Below, piece after piece: positions 1 through 7,698 of a stretch of 23,100 bases of DNA (the first letter of the stretch is position 1; every line of letters starts with the position of its first letter). The stretch spans positions 1 to 23,100 of the forward strand of contig CALBDW010000014.1 in the NCBI GenBank assembly GCA_937927435.1, in the 5' to 3' direction. The notes below the pieces were generated by a model. That model saw nothing but the letters and a program-made list of their open reading frames with translations, was not told the DNA's origin and ran no database searches. The position numbers and the translations under genes were made by a program. This stretch comes from an uncultured Bdellovibrionales bacterium (GTDB lineage Bacteria; Bdellovibrionota; Bdellovibrionia; Bdellovibrionales; JAMPXM01).

Positions 1-132
1 GAGGAGCCTGGCACGAAACCTCACCACGCCATATGACGGAGAGGGCCCCCTTTCGACTGCCAATTCTCCTCCACTGACTAAAAGCTGAGCGGGAAGACTT
101 TTCTGTTCCTCCTTGTAACCCCCTGAATTCAT
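1..132 (-). CDS. Possible 5' end of a divergent gene, truncated by the window edge
   Basis: On the minus strand an ATG at 132 opens a frame of 44 codons that runs off the left edge without a stop. A GGAGGA lies at about 69-74, followed at short spacing by an in-frame TTG that could be the real start. The predicted residues match no family I recognise, and 44 open codons in GC-rich DNA is weak evidence. The alternative is that 1-224 is only the upstream region of the gene starting at 225. The other forward frames close within the first 90 bases, so a forward gene ending here would have to stop at 36, 77 or 88. Confidence 0.2.
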   Translation of the reverse strand, partial: MNSGGYKEEQKSLPAQLLVSGGELAVERGPSPSYGVVRFRARLL

Positions 133-224
133 TAAAGTTCCAGTTTCCCGAAAACCGGCACGAGTTTTGATGGAATCACCCACGTGATTTTAGGACCCCT
201 CTGAACGTGCGTGGAAGGACGATG

Positions 225-1133
225 ATGAAGATGAACAACTTGATTTCAAAACTCGATCAAATTCTGTCGGATGTGGCGTCTTGCCGCTTGGATTACCAGC
301 CCATTGAGTTTATTCATCCCGACGATTGGGAAGAAGTCGATCTCGAACGCCTGATGTCGAGCGCTCCCCGCTCGGTCAAATACGTCAGAGGGAAAGGGCC
401 CGATTTGCTTGGTGTCCCCGTGTACATGCACAGTAAGCTTACGGGCCTCGCAATCGTCCGTGGTTCATCGGCGGGCGCTCCCGTAAACCCGGTCCCCATC
501 GCGGAACTGCTTTCCACTTTGATCGAACTCCGTTTAAGCACCGAATCGCATTCGAACGCACTCGTCTCCTTCGAAGAACGCTTGCGCGTGCAAGAAGGAA
601 TGTCGGGCAATGTGATCCCCCTTCGCCCAACCCGTTTGTCACAAGTCCGCCAATGGCGCAGCCTCCTCGATGAAGCTGAGGCGAAAGAGAGGGCTGGGTG
701 CGCCGAGAAAGTAAGGGTCGAGGCGCGCTCTCTCCTTATTGATGACGCGTCTGCCGAAGAGGCGAGAAGAACCGCGCTTGAACATCACGAACGTTCGGGT
801 CGCTGGGCTTTCCTTTCGATCACCGATCTTGCCCCGGAGACATTCGAATCGCCCGCGAATTTGGAGGCTCTCGGCGAGGTGACCGTCTTCATCGAGGATC
901 TCGCCTCTGTTCCGGCCTCCCATCAAGCCCGCCTGGCCGAGCTGCTGTCCAGTTCTTCTGATGGCCCCTCGACGATTGTCGTCGCCGCCCTCCGCGCAGA
1001 GGACCGGCACAAAGTCATGCCCGCACTTCTTGAACGGTTTCAACCTCTCGAGCGACAGATCAGCGACTTCGGCGACCACTTTATACCCTTTAATGTCCAC
1101 TTACTCGATCCAGACCAAGCGCCAGTGCAGTGA
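225..1133 (+). CDS. Degenerate sigma-54-activator-like AAA protein lacking Walker A and GAFTGA
   Basis: About 302 residues. The C-terminal half follows the layout of the NtrC-type AAA+ ATPase fold. Residues ~169-210 resemble the Walker A strand-helix and the following strand, VFIEDL (~221-226) sits where Walker B is, the helix after it keeps the P-x-x-x-Q-x-x-L spacing, and STIVVAAL (~249-256) matches the sensor-I strand. The P-loop GESGTGKE is replaced by acidic/alanine residues (DDASAEEA), and the stretch that would hold the sigma-54-contacting GAFTGA loop is missing, so ATP hydrolysis and direct sigma-54 activation look impossible. No helix-turn-helix follows. The N-terminal ~100 residues could be a GAF-like sensory domain, but this is unsure. 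The start is ATG 225 because GGAAGGA (213-219) lies 5 bases before it; ATG 222 and GTG 207 are also in frame. It lies 36 bases before the amgK-like gene, so co-transcription is likely. A regulatory or scaffolding role is inference. Confidence 0.75.
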   Translation: MKMNNLISKLDQILSDVASCRLDYQPIEFIHPDDWEEVDLERLMSSAPRSVKYVRGKGPDLLGVPVYMHSKLTGLAIVRGSSAGAPVNPVPIAELLSTLIELRLSTESHSNALVSFEERLRVQEGMSGNVIPLRPTRLSQVRQWRSLLDEAEAKERAGCAEKVRVEARSLLIDDASAEEARRTALEHHERSGRWAFLSITDLAPETFESPANLEALGEVTVFIEDLASVPASHQARLAELLSSSSDGPSTIVVAALRAEDRHKVMPALLERFQPLERQISDFGDHFIPFNVHLLDPDQAPVQ

Positions 1134-1169
1134 TTGCCTTTTTCCCGCTTCGATGCGAGCCTAGGAGTC

Positions 1170-2216
1170 ATGACTCCGATCACGGAAGAGGCATGCGCCG
1201 GCTTCTGGAATTTTTTGAAGCGGGCGCTCGGTAGCGATCAATTCGAAGTGTTCCAGCTCGCCGGAGACGCATCGGCGCGGAAGTACTATCGCGTCGCCCT
1301 CGGTCCGGAATCGTGGGTCTTGATGGTCTGGGAACCGTTCGTGGACGATGGTTCCTATCCTTTCCTGAGCGTGCGCGATCATTTCGCCAAACACGGCGTC
1401 GCGGTTCCGAAAGTGATCGCCAAGTCTCCTGACGAAGGTCTGGTTTTGCTTGAAGACCTGGGTGACCTAACGCTCGAGAGGAAGTTCTGGGAAAACCAAA
1501 ATCAGCAATTGGTCGTCCCTTTTTACCGTCAGGCGATCGATGAGTTAATCAAAATCCACTATCACGCCACATTCGACCGCAGCAACTGCACGGCGTTTAA
1601 AATCGAATTCGACGTCGAGAAACTTCTTTGGGAACTGAACTACGGCCGCGAACACCTTCTCGTTAAATATTGCGGCGTTCAGTTCACCGACACTGAAAAA
1701 GCGGCGCTCGATAAAGTCTTCCTTGATATCTGTAGCGTTTTGCACGCTGAACCGAAATACATCGCTCATCGGGATTACCACTCCCGGAATGTGATGTTGA
1801 AACTCGGAAAAGCGCGCGTAATCGATTTCCAGGACGCCCGTCTCGGCCCCGTTCAGTACGACCTGGTCAGTCTTCTGAGGGATTCTTACGTCAATATCGA
1901 CCCTTCGATCGCGAATTCACTCATTCAGTACTACCTTGAACGAAGAGGCGAACTAAAGTCCCGCTATCCGCTCGAAGATTTTTCGATCGAAAAGTTTATG
2001 CACATTTACGAAATCCAAACGATCCAAAGGTGCTTCAAGGCGTGTGGAAGTTTCGCAAGCTTCTACAACCTACGGTCCGACGTCCGCTATCTGAAGTACA
2101 TTCACCACACACTGCAAACCGTGAAACGAAGTCTTTTGAACTTCAAAGAGTACCAGGCGTTCCACGACATCCTGAACGACAAAGGAATTTTCGAGCGCAA
2201 ATTCGAGGCGAGTTAA
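1170..2216 (+). CDS. amgK: AmgK-like N-acetylmuramate/N-acetylglucosamine kinase (aminoglycoside phosphotransferase fold)
   Basis: 348 residues, close to the ~340 of Pseudomonas AmgK. That family phosphorylates the anomeric hydroxyl of MurNAc (and GlcNAc) in the cytoplasm as part of peptidoglycan recycling. Visible signatures are GDASARKYYRV near residue 32 (nucleotide loop), the catalytic HRDYHSRN at ~200-207 (Asp202 base, Asn207 metal ligand) and VIDFQDARLGPVQYDLVSLL at ~217 (second metal Asp), all in APH-family order. The downstream partner gene encodes a MurU-like enzyme, the usual pairing. The start is ATG 1170 rather than an upstream in-frame TTG at 1134, because AGGAG (1163-1167) precedes it and this gives the family's N-terminus; the spacing of 2 is short. 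Substrate assignment rests on motif resemblance and context; a related sugar kinase is the alternative. Confidence 0.85.
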   Translation: MTPITEEACAGFWNFLKRALGSDQFEVFQLAGDASARKYYRVALGPESWVLMVWEPFVDDGSYPFLSVRDHFAKHGVAVPKVIAKSPDEGLVLLEDLGDLTLERKFWENQNQQLVVPFYRQAIDELIKIHYHATFDRSNCTAFKIEFDVEKLLWELNYGREHLLVKYCGVQFTDTEKAALDKVFLDICSVLHAEPKYIAHRDYHSRNVMLKLGKARVIDFQDARLGPVQYDLVSLLRDSYVNIDPSIANSLIQYYLERRGELKSRYPLEDFSIEKFMHIYEIQTIQRCFKACGSFASFYNLRSDVRYLKYIHHTLQTVKRSLLNFKEYQAFHDILNDKGIFERKFEAS

Positions 2217-2222
2217 AGCGCC

Positions 2223-3221
2223 ATGAAAGCGATGATTCTGTCGGCGGGACTCGGGACCCGACTCAAGCCGATCACCAATGTTTACGCGAAACCGGCCGTT
2301 CCGTTTTTAAACGTGCCCCTTCTTTTTTACTCGTTGGCGATGGTTCGTCAGGCGGGCATCTCGTCCGTCGTTTTCAACACTCATCATAAACCGGAGCAAA
2401 TAGAGGCCCTGGGAAAATCGCGTGAGTCCGAGTTTCAAGTCGCGTTTTCACCTGAGCCCCTGGCTCCTTTAGGCAGTGGCGGAGGAATTTACAAGGCCCG
2501 AAAGCTTCTCCAAGGAGCCGACGATATTTTGGTTTGCAACGGCGACGAGGTCATTCTGCCGCTTAAAGACGGCGCGATGACCCGCTTCTTGCAAGCCCAT
2601 CGCGAAAGCGCAGCGCTCGCCACGCTCCTCGTTATGGAGCATCCGCACGTAGGAACCCAGTTCGGCGGCGTTTGGGCGACGGACGATCATCGCGTACTCG
2701 GATTCGGCAAAGAGCGATCTCAATTCCCTTCAGCGGCCTACGGTTACCACTACACAGGCCTGCTTCTCTTGAACGAACGCGCGTTCTCGTACTTTCCCGA
2801 AGGCGAAAGCAATATTCTTTATGACGTGCTTCAATCCGCGATTGCGAAGGGCGAAAAGATCCGCATCCACGTCGAAGACCTCACATGGTTTGAAACCGGA
2901 AATCCAAACGACTATCTCCGCGCGACGGAGCAATGCTTAAAACTATTGGGCCCAGACGCCCCCTCCCGCGACGATGCCAAATTTCTCCGAGAAATCTTGC
3001 GGACTCACGGCTCAAGAGACAGCGCGATCGCCTTCGGCGAGAACCGTATTGTCATGACCGGAAGGAACTGTCGGATCGACGAACGCGCGAGCTTTTCAGG
3101 ATTTGTCGTGATCGGGGACGACGCCGCGATCGAACACGACGTCATCCTTACGAATTGCGTTGTGCTGCCGAAGACCGTTGTCAGCGCGGGAATGCGGGTT
3201 GAGAACGAAATTCTTTTTTAA
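2223..3221 (+). CDS. murU: MurU-like sugar-1-phosphate nucleotidyltransferase with C-terminal beta-helix
   Basis: 332 residues. The N-terminal Rossmann-like nucleotidyltransferase domain carries GLGTRLKP (9-16), the KPAVP lysine (Lys23), a GSGGG phosphate loop near 84-88, CNGDEV with the metal-binding Asp108, and FETGNPNDYL (223-232), the usual end of this domain. MurU converts MurNAc-1-phosphate plus UTP to UDP-MurNAc, completing the fosfomycin-insensitive salvage branch. Canonical MurU is about 220 residues; this one adds ~100 residues that look like hexapeptide left-handed beta-helix turns (around 281-332), as in mannose-1-phosphate guanylyltransferases. That alternative substrate cannot be excluded, but the position 6 bases after an amgK-like gene favours MurU. 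The TAA stop shares the palindrome TTAA with the stop of the convergent gene. Confidence 0.8.
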   Translation: MKAMILSAGLGTRLKPITNVYAKPAVPFLNVPLLFYSLAMVRQAGISSVVFNTHHKPEQIEALGKSRESEFQVAFSPEPLAPLGSGGGIYKARKLLQGADDILVCNGDEVILPLKDGAMTRFLQAHRESAALATLLVMEHPHVGTQFGGVWATDDHRVLGFGKERSQFPSAAYGYHYTGLLLLNERAFSYFPEGESNILYDVLQSAIAKGEKIRIHVEDLTWFETGNPNDYLRATEQCLKLLGPDAPSRDDAKFLREILRTHGSRDSAIAFGENRIVMTGRNCRIDERASFSGFVVIGDDAAIEHDVILTNCVVLPKTVVSAGMRVENEILF

Positions 3222-4075
3222 TTGCTGATGAAAGTGTTGCTGGCCTCTTTGGCTTTATATCGACGCGAAACCATCTCGAAGATGTGATCCGCGGACACGC
3301 CAATTTTATCGGTGCCGAAGTTTTTCGTCATTCCGGAGAGATTGGCGGCTCCTTTCCCGGTCGAAGCGCCTCTGCGAACGACATACGTCTTTGAAGCGAA
3401 AGACCCGCCGGTGTAACCGCCGCTTCCCACAGAGCCACCGCCGGCACCCCCCCCCAGATCGCCTTCGAGACCGCCGCCGAGCTTCGCCTTATCCGAACCC
3501 GCTGACGAAGCCGCGTACTTCGCGGCTTTTTCCTGAGCTTCCGCCAGAGCGGACTGAGCCGCGCTGATTTGATCCGCGGTAAAACCGTTGGACGCCATTC
3601 CCTCGGGCGTGACCGAAGACGCGTCAAACGGAACCGTTTTGCCGTCGGGTAACGAAATCGTCTTGCCGTCAGGCGAAACCTCGACACCTTTCTTGCCCAG
3701 CTCCGCTCTGATCTGCTCCAACTGCGCATCGACCCCGCGGGAGTTGGTGTCCACGCCTCCCACCGTTGTTCCGTTATTCACGCCTTGCGATTGAAGGCTC
3801 GCCGTATAGAGCGCTCCCGATCCTGCCTTCCCAGCTGCGGCCGCTTGCGCGGCCGCTAAAGCCGCCATGACACAAGCACCGGGATTCCAAGAGCTGCAAC
3901 GGGCAGCGAACGCGGCCGCCATAATGACCGACGCCATCTGTACGGATGAGTCTCTCGCGCTCGCCTGTTGGGCGGCGTTCGCGATCCCTCCCATCGTGTC
4001 CGACTGCGCTCGCGCGATCGACGTAGAGCCGACGCCGTAAACAAAAAGCAGCGCCGCCAGTATCATCTTCGTCAT
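3218..4075 (-). CDS. Exported Ala/Gly-rich protein of unknown function
   Basis: 285 residues with a clear signal peptide (hydrophobic ILAALLFVYGV, cleavage near IARA-Q). The mature part starts with an Ala-rich helical stretch containing two Cys (CSSWNPGAC), then a segment repeating PDGKT (…SPDGKTISLPDGKTVPF…), an Ala-rich helix, a glycine-rich linker near residues 198-225 and a basic C-terminus. No catalytic motif is seen. It starts 16 bases after the stop of the Cys/Gly-rich exported protein and has GGGAG/AAGGA just upstream, so the two are very likely co-transcribed, probably from the sigma-28-like promoter at 5350-5377. The shared Gly/Ala composition suggests they act together outside the inner membrane, but function is unknown. 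Confidence 0.85.
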   Translation of the reverse strand: MTKMILAALLFVYGVGSTSIARAQSDTMGGIANAAQQASARDSSVQMASVIMAAAFAARCSSWNPGACVMAALAAAQAAAAGKAGSGALYTASLQSQGVNNGTTVGGVDTNSRGVDAQLEQIRAELGKKGVEVSPDGKTISLPDGKTVPFDASSVTPEGMASNGFTADQISAAQSALAEAQEKAAKYAASSAGSDKAKLGGGLEGDLGGGAGGGSVGSGGYTGGSFASKTYVVRRGASTGKGAANLSGMTKNFGTDKIGVSADHIFEMVSRRYKAKEASNTFISN

Positions 4076-4091
4076 CGTCCTTCTCCCGCCT

Positions 4092-5312
4092 TTACCGATC
4101 TTGGATCAAGTTTTGTCGTTGCAGTTGATACTGGTTGCTGACCTTCTCCCAAATCGATGGTCCCATTGGACCGGTAATTCCGTCCTGCGAGCTGATCGAC
4201 ATACCGGCCAACCCGCGTGTTTTGGCCTTCGGAAGGAACTTACTGAGGTCGAACTTCTCGCCCTCGCCTTCGCCACCACCGCCTTTTCCGCCGCCACCGC
4301 CGCCGTTCGCGGCTCCACCGTTGTAGCTGCCGCCACCACCACCGCCACCTCCGGCGGCAAGACCTTGGATGACGTTCTTATCAATATCCGACCTCGATCC
4401 CCCTCCACGTTCGCCTGTGGGATTATAAACCGCGCCACGGCCGCCTTGAGGGCCGCCTCCGCCACCGCCTTCCGCCGTTTGGCTACCTTTCGCAACCGAC
4501 GGCTTACCGTCTAACATGAGAGCGTCCGTTCCCTCCGCAAACAACGTGTCGTCATCCGAAAACGATGGAGTCGCCGGGCCCATATCGCCCAAGGTCGTTG
4601 TTAAGCCCGTGGGGAACTGTTCCTTCTGAACGCACAACGGGTTCTTCGGATCGGTTTGGCAAATACAAACAATATTATTTTGGGCGTAGGCCGGATTCGT
4701 GCAGTCCATCGGAGAAGGAGAAGCCACCGCCATCATCTGTTTACATTGGCTTGCCGTTGCGAGCGCACCCAAAAGCCCCGCGACCGAACCCAAAGCCGCC
4801 ACCGCACCCGCCGAATCCCCGTTTCCGCAATAAGCATCGGGGTTATTACGGCAAATTTCCTCGCAGTCCTTCGTAGCGGCCGTACACCCAACCCCCTTCA
4901 ATCCGGCCAACAGCGCCTGCACGCCGTTCATGACGGCAGCCATCTGGCACGCCATCGCGCTACCACCCAACGAATTCGCGCTGCTGTTCATCGCCTGCTG
5001 TTGCTGCAGAGCCTGAGTCATCGCTTGTTGCCCCATGGGCCCCAAACCCGCCATAGAATAAGGATCCGAACAGGCGGCGAGCGCTTCCCTCTGGGCCTGT
5101 CGACATGTCTTCGGCTTCTCGCGCCCCTTCGAGTACCGGCTCTCGCCCGTCTCGATCTCTTTCTGCGTGGGAACAGCTTCGACGATTTTCAACTCATCGG
5201 CTGTCGCTAGGTTCGCGCTCGCGTCCTCACCGGCGAGCGCAATCGCGCTGAAACCAGGTAAAGTCCCCAAACCCAAAAGGTAAACAACCAAGGCTCGAAG
5301 GAAGGTTCCCAT
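4092..5312 (-). CDS. Exported Cys-rich protein with poly-glycine C-terminal region
   Basis: 406 residues. A signal peptide spans residues 1-28 (hydrophobic VVYLLGLG, then Ala-rich to ALA-G). The mature first half contains twelve Cys, an even number consistent with disulfides in the periplasm or outside, with CRQAQREALAAC and CEEICRNNPDAYC among them. Gln/Met/Ala-rich helices alternate with these. Residues ~290-360 are almost pure glycine with Ser/Asn/Ala/Lys, and the C-terminal ~50 residues return to normal complexity. The start is ATG 5312: GGAGGA lies at 5316-5321, and the in-frame codon at 5345 would fall at or before the predicted transcript start. No family recognised. The gene order with a TadG-like protein upstream suggests a surface or secreted-structure component, which is inference. 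Confidence 0.85.
   Translation of the reverse strand: MGTFLRALVVYLLGLGTLPGFSAIALAGEDASANLATADELKIVEAVPTQKEIETGESRYSKGREKPKTCRQAQREALAACSDPYSMAGLGPMGQQAMTQALQQQQAMNSSANSLGGSAMACQMAAVMNGVQALLAGLKGVGCTAATKDCEEICRNNPDAYCGNGDSAGAVAALGSVAGLLGALATASQCKQMMAVASPSPMDCTNPAYAQNNIVCICQTDPKNPLCVQKEQFPTGLTTTLGDMGPATPSFSDDDTLFAEGTDALMLDGKPSVAKGSQTAEGGGGGGPQGGRGAVYNPTGERGGGSRSDIDKNVIQGLAAGGGGGGGGSYNGGAANGGGGGGKGGGGEGEGEKFDLSKFLPKAKTRGLAGMSISSQDGITGPMGPSIWEKVSNQYQLQRQNLIQDR
4271..4470 (-). repeat. GCC/CCACC trinucleotide-rich tract encoding poly-glycine
   Basis: The plus strand reads runs of ccaccgcc and gccgcc; on the minus strand these are GGC/GGT codons giving blocks of 6 to 8 glycines broken by Ser, Asn, Ala or Lys. 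The codons vary (GGT, GGC, GGA), so this is not a pure microsatellite, but slippage could change its length between strains. Confidence 0.7.
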
Positions 5313-5349
5313 TTGTCCTCCAGAGAGTCGGTACCGGCACTCCAATGAC

Positions 5350-5377
5350 TTATCGGCAGAACCAGAGACTCACTTTA
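5350..5377 (-). promoter_or_regulatory. Candidate sigma-28 (FliA) promoter for the exported Cys/Gly-rich pair
   Basis: On the minus strand a TAAAGTGA element (5377-5370) is followed after 12 bases by GCCGATAA (5357-5350). The enterobacterial FliA consensus is TAAAGTTT, 11 bases, GCCGATAA; here the -10 is a perfect 8 of 8 and the -35 is 6 of 8, with one extra spacer base. The -10 ends 37 bases before ATG 5312, giving a short leader that contains the GGAGGA ribosome site. The sequence match is direct; use by FliA in this organism is inference. Confidence 0.6.
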
Positions 5378-5427
5378 GGACATAGGTCGGGTTTCATCGT
5401 TCACTGTTCAGAAATGAGACAACTGAA

Positions 5428-7647
5428 TCAAAAATCCCGGGGCGGAGGATTCAAAATCGCCCCCTCCTGGCCGCCGTCGCCCCCAAGCTTCCACGTTTCC
5501 GCGAGAAGATGGCTCTTGGAAATTAAACGGACCGAATATCCTACTCGCCCGCCCTCCGACAGGCACTGCCCAGGCACAGGCACTTGGTCACTCGCCCGCA
5601 ATCCACAGTGCCCGAAACGACGACTCGGAAACGTAAACACCTGAAGTTGATCTTGCGCCCACCCGGTCAAAAGATGCGTCCAATCGCGTACCACATAATA
5701 CAGTTTCGGCAACACCGTCTGGTCAAATCCGCCCTGGAGAGCGATACGGATTTGGTTATCGATGTTGAAGCTCTCCATCTCTTCTCTGTCGCCGAGCCTT
5801 CCTCCGATGTCCGGCAACTGGCGAACCGGGCGCCCGAACACCGGCTGCAGATCCAACGATCGATCGGCTCCCAATTTAACGTAAGCGTCCATGTAATTGG
5901 GATCGATCGAGTAATAAGTTATGTCGAAAAGATCGGGCGCGACGGCCGCCATCTCGGCGCGCCGGAGAGGGAAGTCATTTGTCCCCGCTTCATTTCTCGC
6001 CAGCACATCTCCCGTCGTCGGAATCGCATCGAAATATGAATAGTAAATGAGCTTGAGACGGTCCATTTTGTTCCGAGGGGGACCGTAGGACCGCAGCACG
6101 CTATTCTGCGCCCCCATGCTGATCTCGGACTTCAAACCGATCGTGTCGCCCGGATAACGGGAAAAATTCGGCAATCTAGCGAGCGGCGAGCCGCCGTCGA
6201 GGCCACCACCGGGGAGAAGACGTGGGGTCGTCAGCGGATCCACCCGGTCTCCCTCATTCGACATCGCCGAACCTCGAGTCCAACGCTCGCGGTACCACGG
6301 ACCGATGCGCCCGCCGAACGGTTGCGCGAACGCGCGCGCCTCAAGTTCGATGGGTTTTCCGAGTGGCGCGAACGGTTTCGATACCCGCGTACGGGCTTTC
6401 ACGCCGACGTAAGCCATGCACCACGGGTTCTTTTCGAAACCCAAAGACGAGTGCCACGGGCTTGTCGGCTCCGGCTCGCTCTTCGCCAGGCTTTGCATCA
6501 ACCCGTTCGGATCCCACCTCCGTATTTCAGCGGGATCCAAACCGTCCAAGATTTCATGCGCTACCATGTACGCTTCGCTCCCCTCGTCGCAGAGATAATT
6601 CACGAAAAGAAGCGACGGCGCGATACGGATTTCCGGCAGAACGAACTCCCCTCCATCTCCACGGTTGCAATCAGGGTGGGCCAGGCCGTTGATCAATTCA
6701 AAATCGGGAGAATTTAAGAAACTCTGCCGGTTCGCATACGTAAGGTTTTTTTCGATCGTGACACGAACGCCTTCTCGCACCAGCTCATTGTTCCGGTCCC
6801 GGAAGTTGGGATCGATGAGATTTTTCCGAAGCTCCCAAATGAGCTGCTTCCGCGCGGCGATCGCAAGCTTGTAGCCAAAGATCATGCGCATGGTGAACGC
6901 CCAGTTAAGCGGGCCTGCACGCCGGCACGAAATTTGTTGAGCTCTTTGCGCCATCTCGGTGAACGCCGCGGTGTCGGAAACTCCGGGAACGAACGGAGCA
7001 ATCGTCGGCAACGAAGGAATTTTCGGGACTCGGGTGTTGTATGGGGTAAAGCAATAGTTCTCGTCTTGGCTCGATTGCGCGACCATGTCCGTCCACATGT
7101 TGTTCGCGACGCATACGGCACTCTCTTCCTCTCCGTAACTCGGGTTCACCCATGGTTTATCTGAAAGGGCGCCTGGGTTGCTTTTACGCGCGGGAGGCAA
7201 CGTCGCCTCGGTCGGGTTCGAGGTGTTACCGTGACGTCCCAAAGTTCCGAGAACCCGATAACGCCAAGCGAGCAGCTTGTAATCCTGACGTATTTGATAA
7301 TTAATATGGGCGATCTCGTTCAGAAGTTCCGCTTGCCGCTGAGCCGCGTAGTAAGCGCCTAAATCAACCGCGTTTTGCAGGTTGATTTTGTCGTGAACCA
7401 GAAGTCCAACGTTGATGACCATCGCGAAGAATACAAAAAGAACTTGGAAAATGAGAGCGACGAAAATGGACATCTGTCCCGTTTCGTCGAAAACAAATCG
7501 ATTTGGTTTACACGCGTCTTGGTGCCGAACCGCTCGGTGATCGCTCATACCTTTCGAGTCTATCACAGTGACGGCGGCTTCCGAGTTCCGACTGAGCGAA
7601 ATCGGGCTTTTCCGGACCGCGATCAGGTAGACGGGAAGACCATTCAT
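5428..7647 (-). CDS. TadE/TadG-like membrane-anchored exported protein
   Basis: About 739 residues. After a charged N-terminal tail comes DETGQMS and one long hydrophobic segment (IFVALIFQVLFVFFAMVINVG), followed by HDKINLQNAVDLGAYYAAQ. This matches the N-terminal 'TadE/G-like' module of Flp-pilus pseudopilins and TadG (G-Q tail, one helix, then a segment of the 'lqnAaDaAAla' type). The remaining ~640 residues should be periplasmic or extracellular; they contain scattered Cys and proline-rich loops with no motif I recognise, so there is no support for a von Willebrand domain. The start is uncertain: ATG 7647 has AGGA 5 bases upstream, while ATG 7548 gives the shorter tail typical of the family; ATG 7680 is also in frame. 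No other Tad genes (ATPase, TadB/C, secretin) are present in the window. Confidence 0.8.
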   Translation of the reverse strand: MNGLPVYLIAVRKSPISLSRNSEAAVTVIDSKGMSDHRAVRHQDACKPNRFVFDETGQMSIFVALIFQVLFVFFAMVINVGLLVHDKINLQNAVDLGAYYAAQRQAELLNEIAHINYQIRQDYKLLAWRYRVLGTLGRHGNTSNPTEATLPPARKSNPGALSDKPWVNPSYGEEESAVCVANNMWTDMVAQSSQDENYCFTPYNTRVPKIPSLPTIAPFVPGVSDTAAFTEMAQRAQQISCRRAGPLNWAFTMRMIFGYKLAIAARKQLIWELRKNLIDPNFRDRNNELVREGVRVTIEKNLTYANRQSFLNSPDFELINGLAHPDCNRGDGGEFVLPEIRIAPSLLFVNYLCDEGSEAYMVAHEILDGLDPAEIRRWDPNGLMQSLAKSEPEPTSPWHSSLGFEKNPWCMAYVGVKARTRVSKPFAPLGKPIELEARAFAQPFGGRIGPWYRERWTRGSAMSNEGDRVDPLTTPRLLPGGGLDGGSPLARLPNFSRYPGDTIGLKSEISMGAQNSVLRSYGPPRNKMDRLKLIYYSYFDAIPTTGDVLARNEAGTNDFPLRRAEMAAVAPDLFDITYYSIDPNYMDAYVKLGADRSLDLQPVFGRPVRQLPDIGGRLGDREEMESFNIDNQIRIALQGGFDQTVLPKLYYVVRDWTHLLTGWAQDQLQVFTFPSRRFGHCGLRASDQVPVPGQCLSEGGRVGYSVRLISKSHLLAETWKLGGDGGQEGAILNPPPRDF

Positions 7648-7698
7648 TGTTATCCTGCAATGGCCATTCCGATTCATCATCGACTGGAGAGGCCGACC

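Noticed and set aside
133..160. TAAAGTTC (133-140) resembling a sigma-28 -35 before the first gene.
   Set aside because: No GCCGATAA-like -10 at 11-13 bases; the best stretch matches only about half the positions.
4135..5210. Several open frames on the plus strand opposite the Cys/Gly-rich gene, including proline-rich ones.
   Set aside because: They are antisense products of the glycine codon tract, with no ribosome site or motif.
5584..6717. Overlapping plus-strand open frames of 130-156 codons opposite the TadG-like gene.
   Set aside because: Arg/Pro-rich low-quality translations in the shadow of a long coherent protein with a membrane segment.
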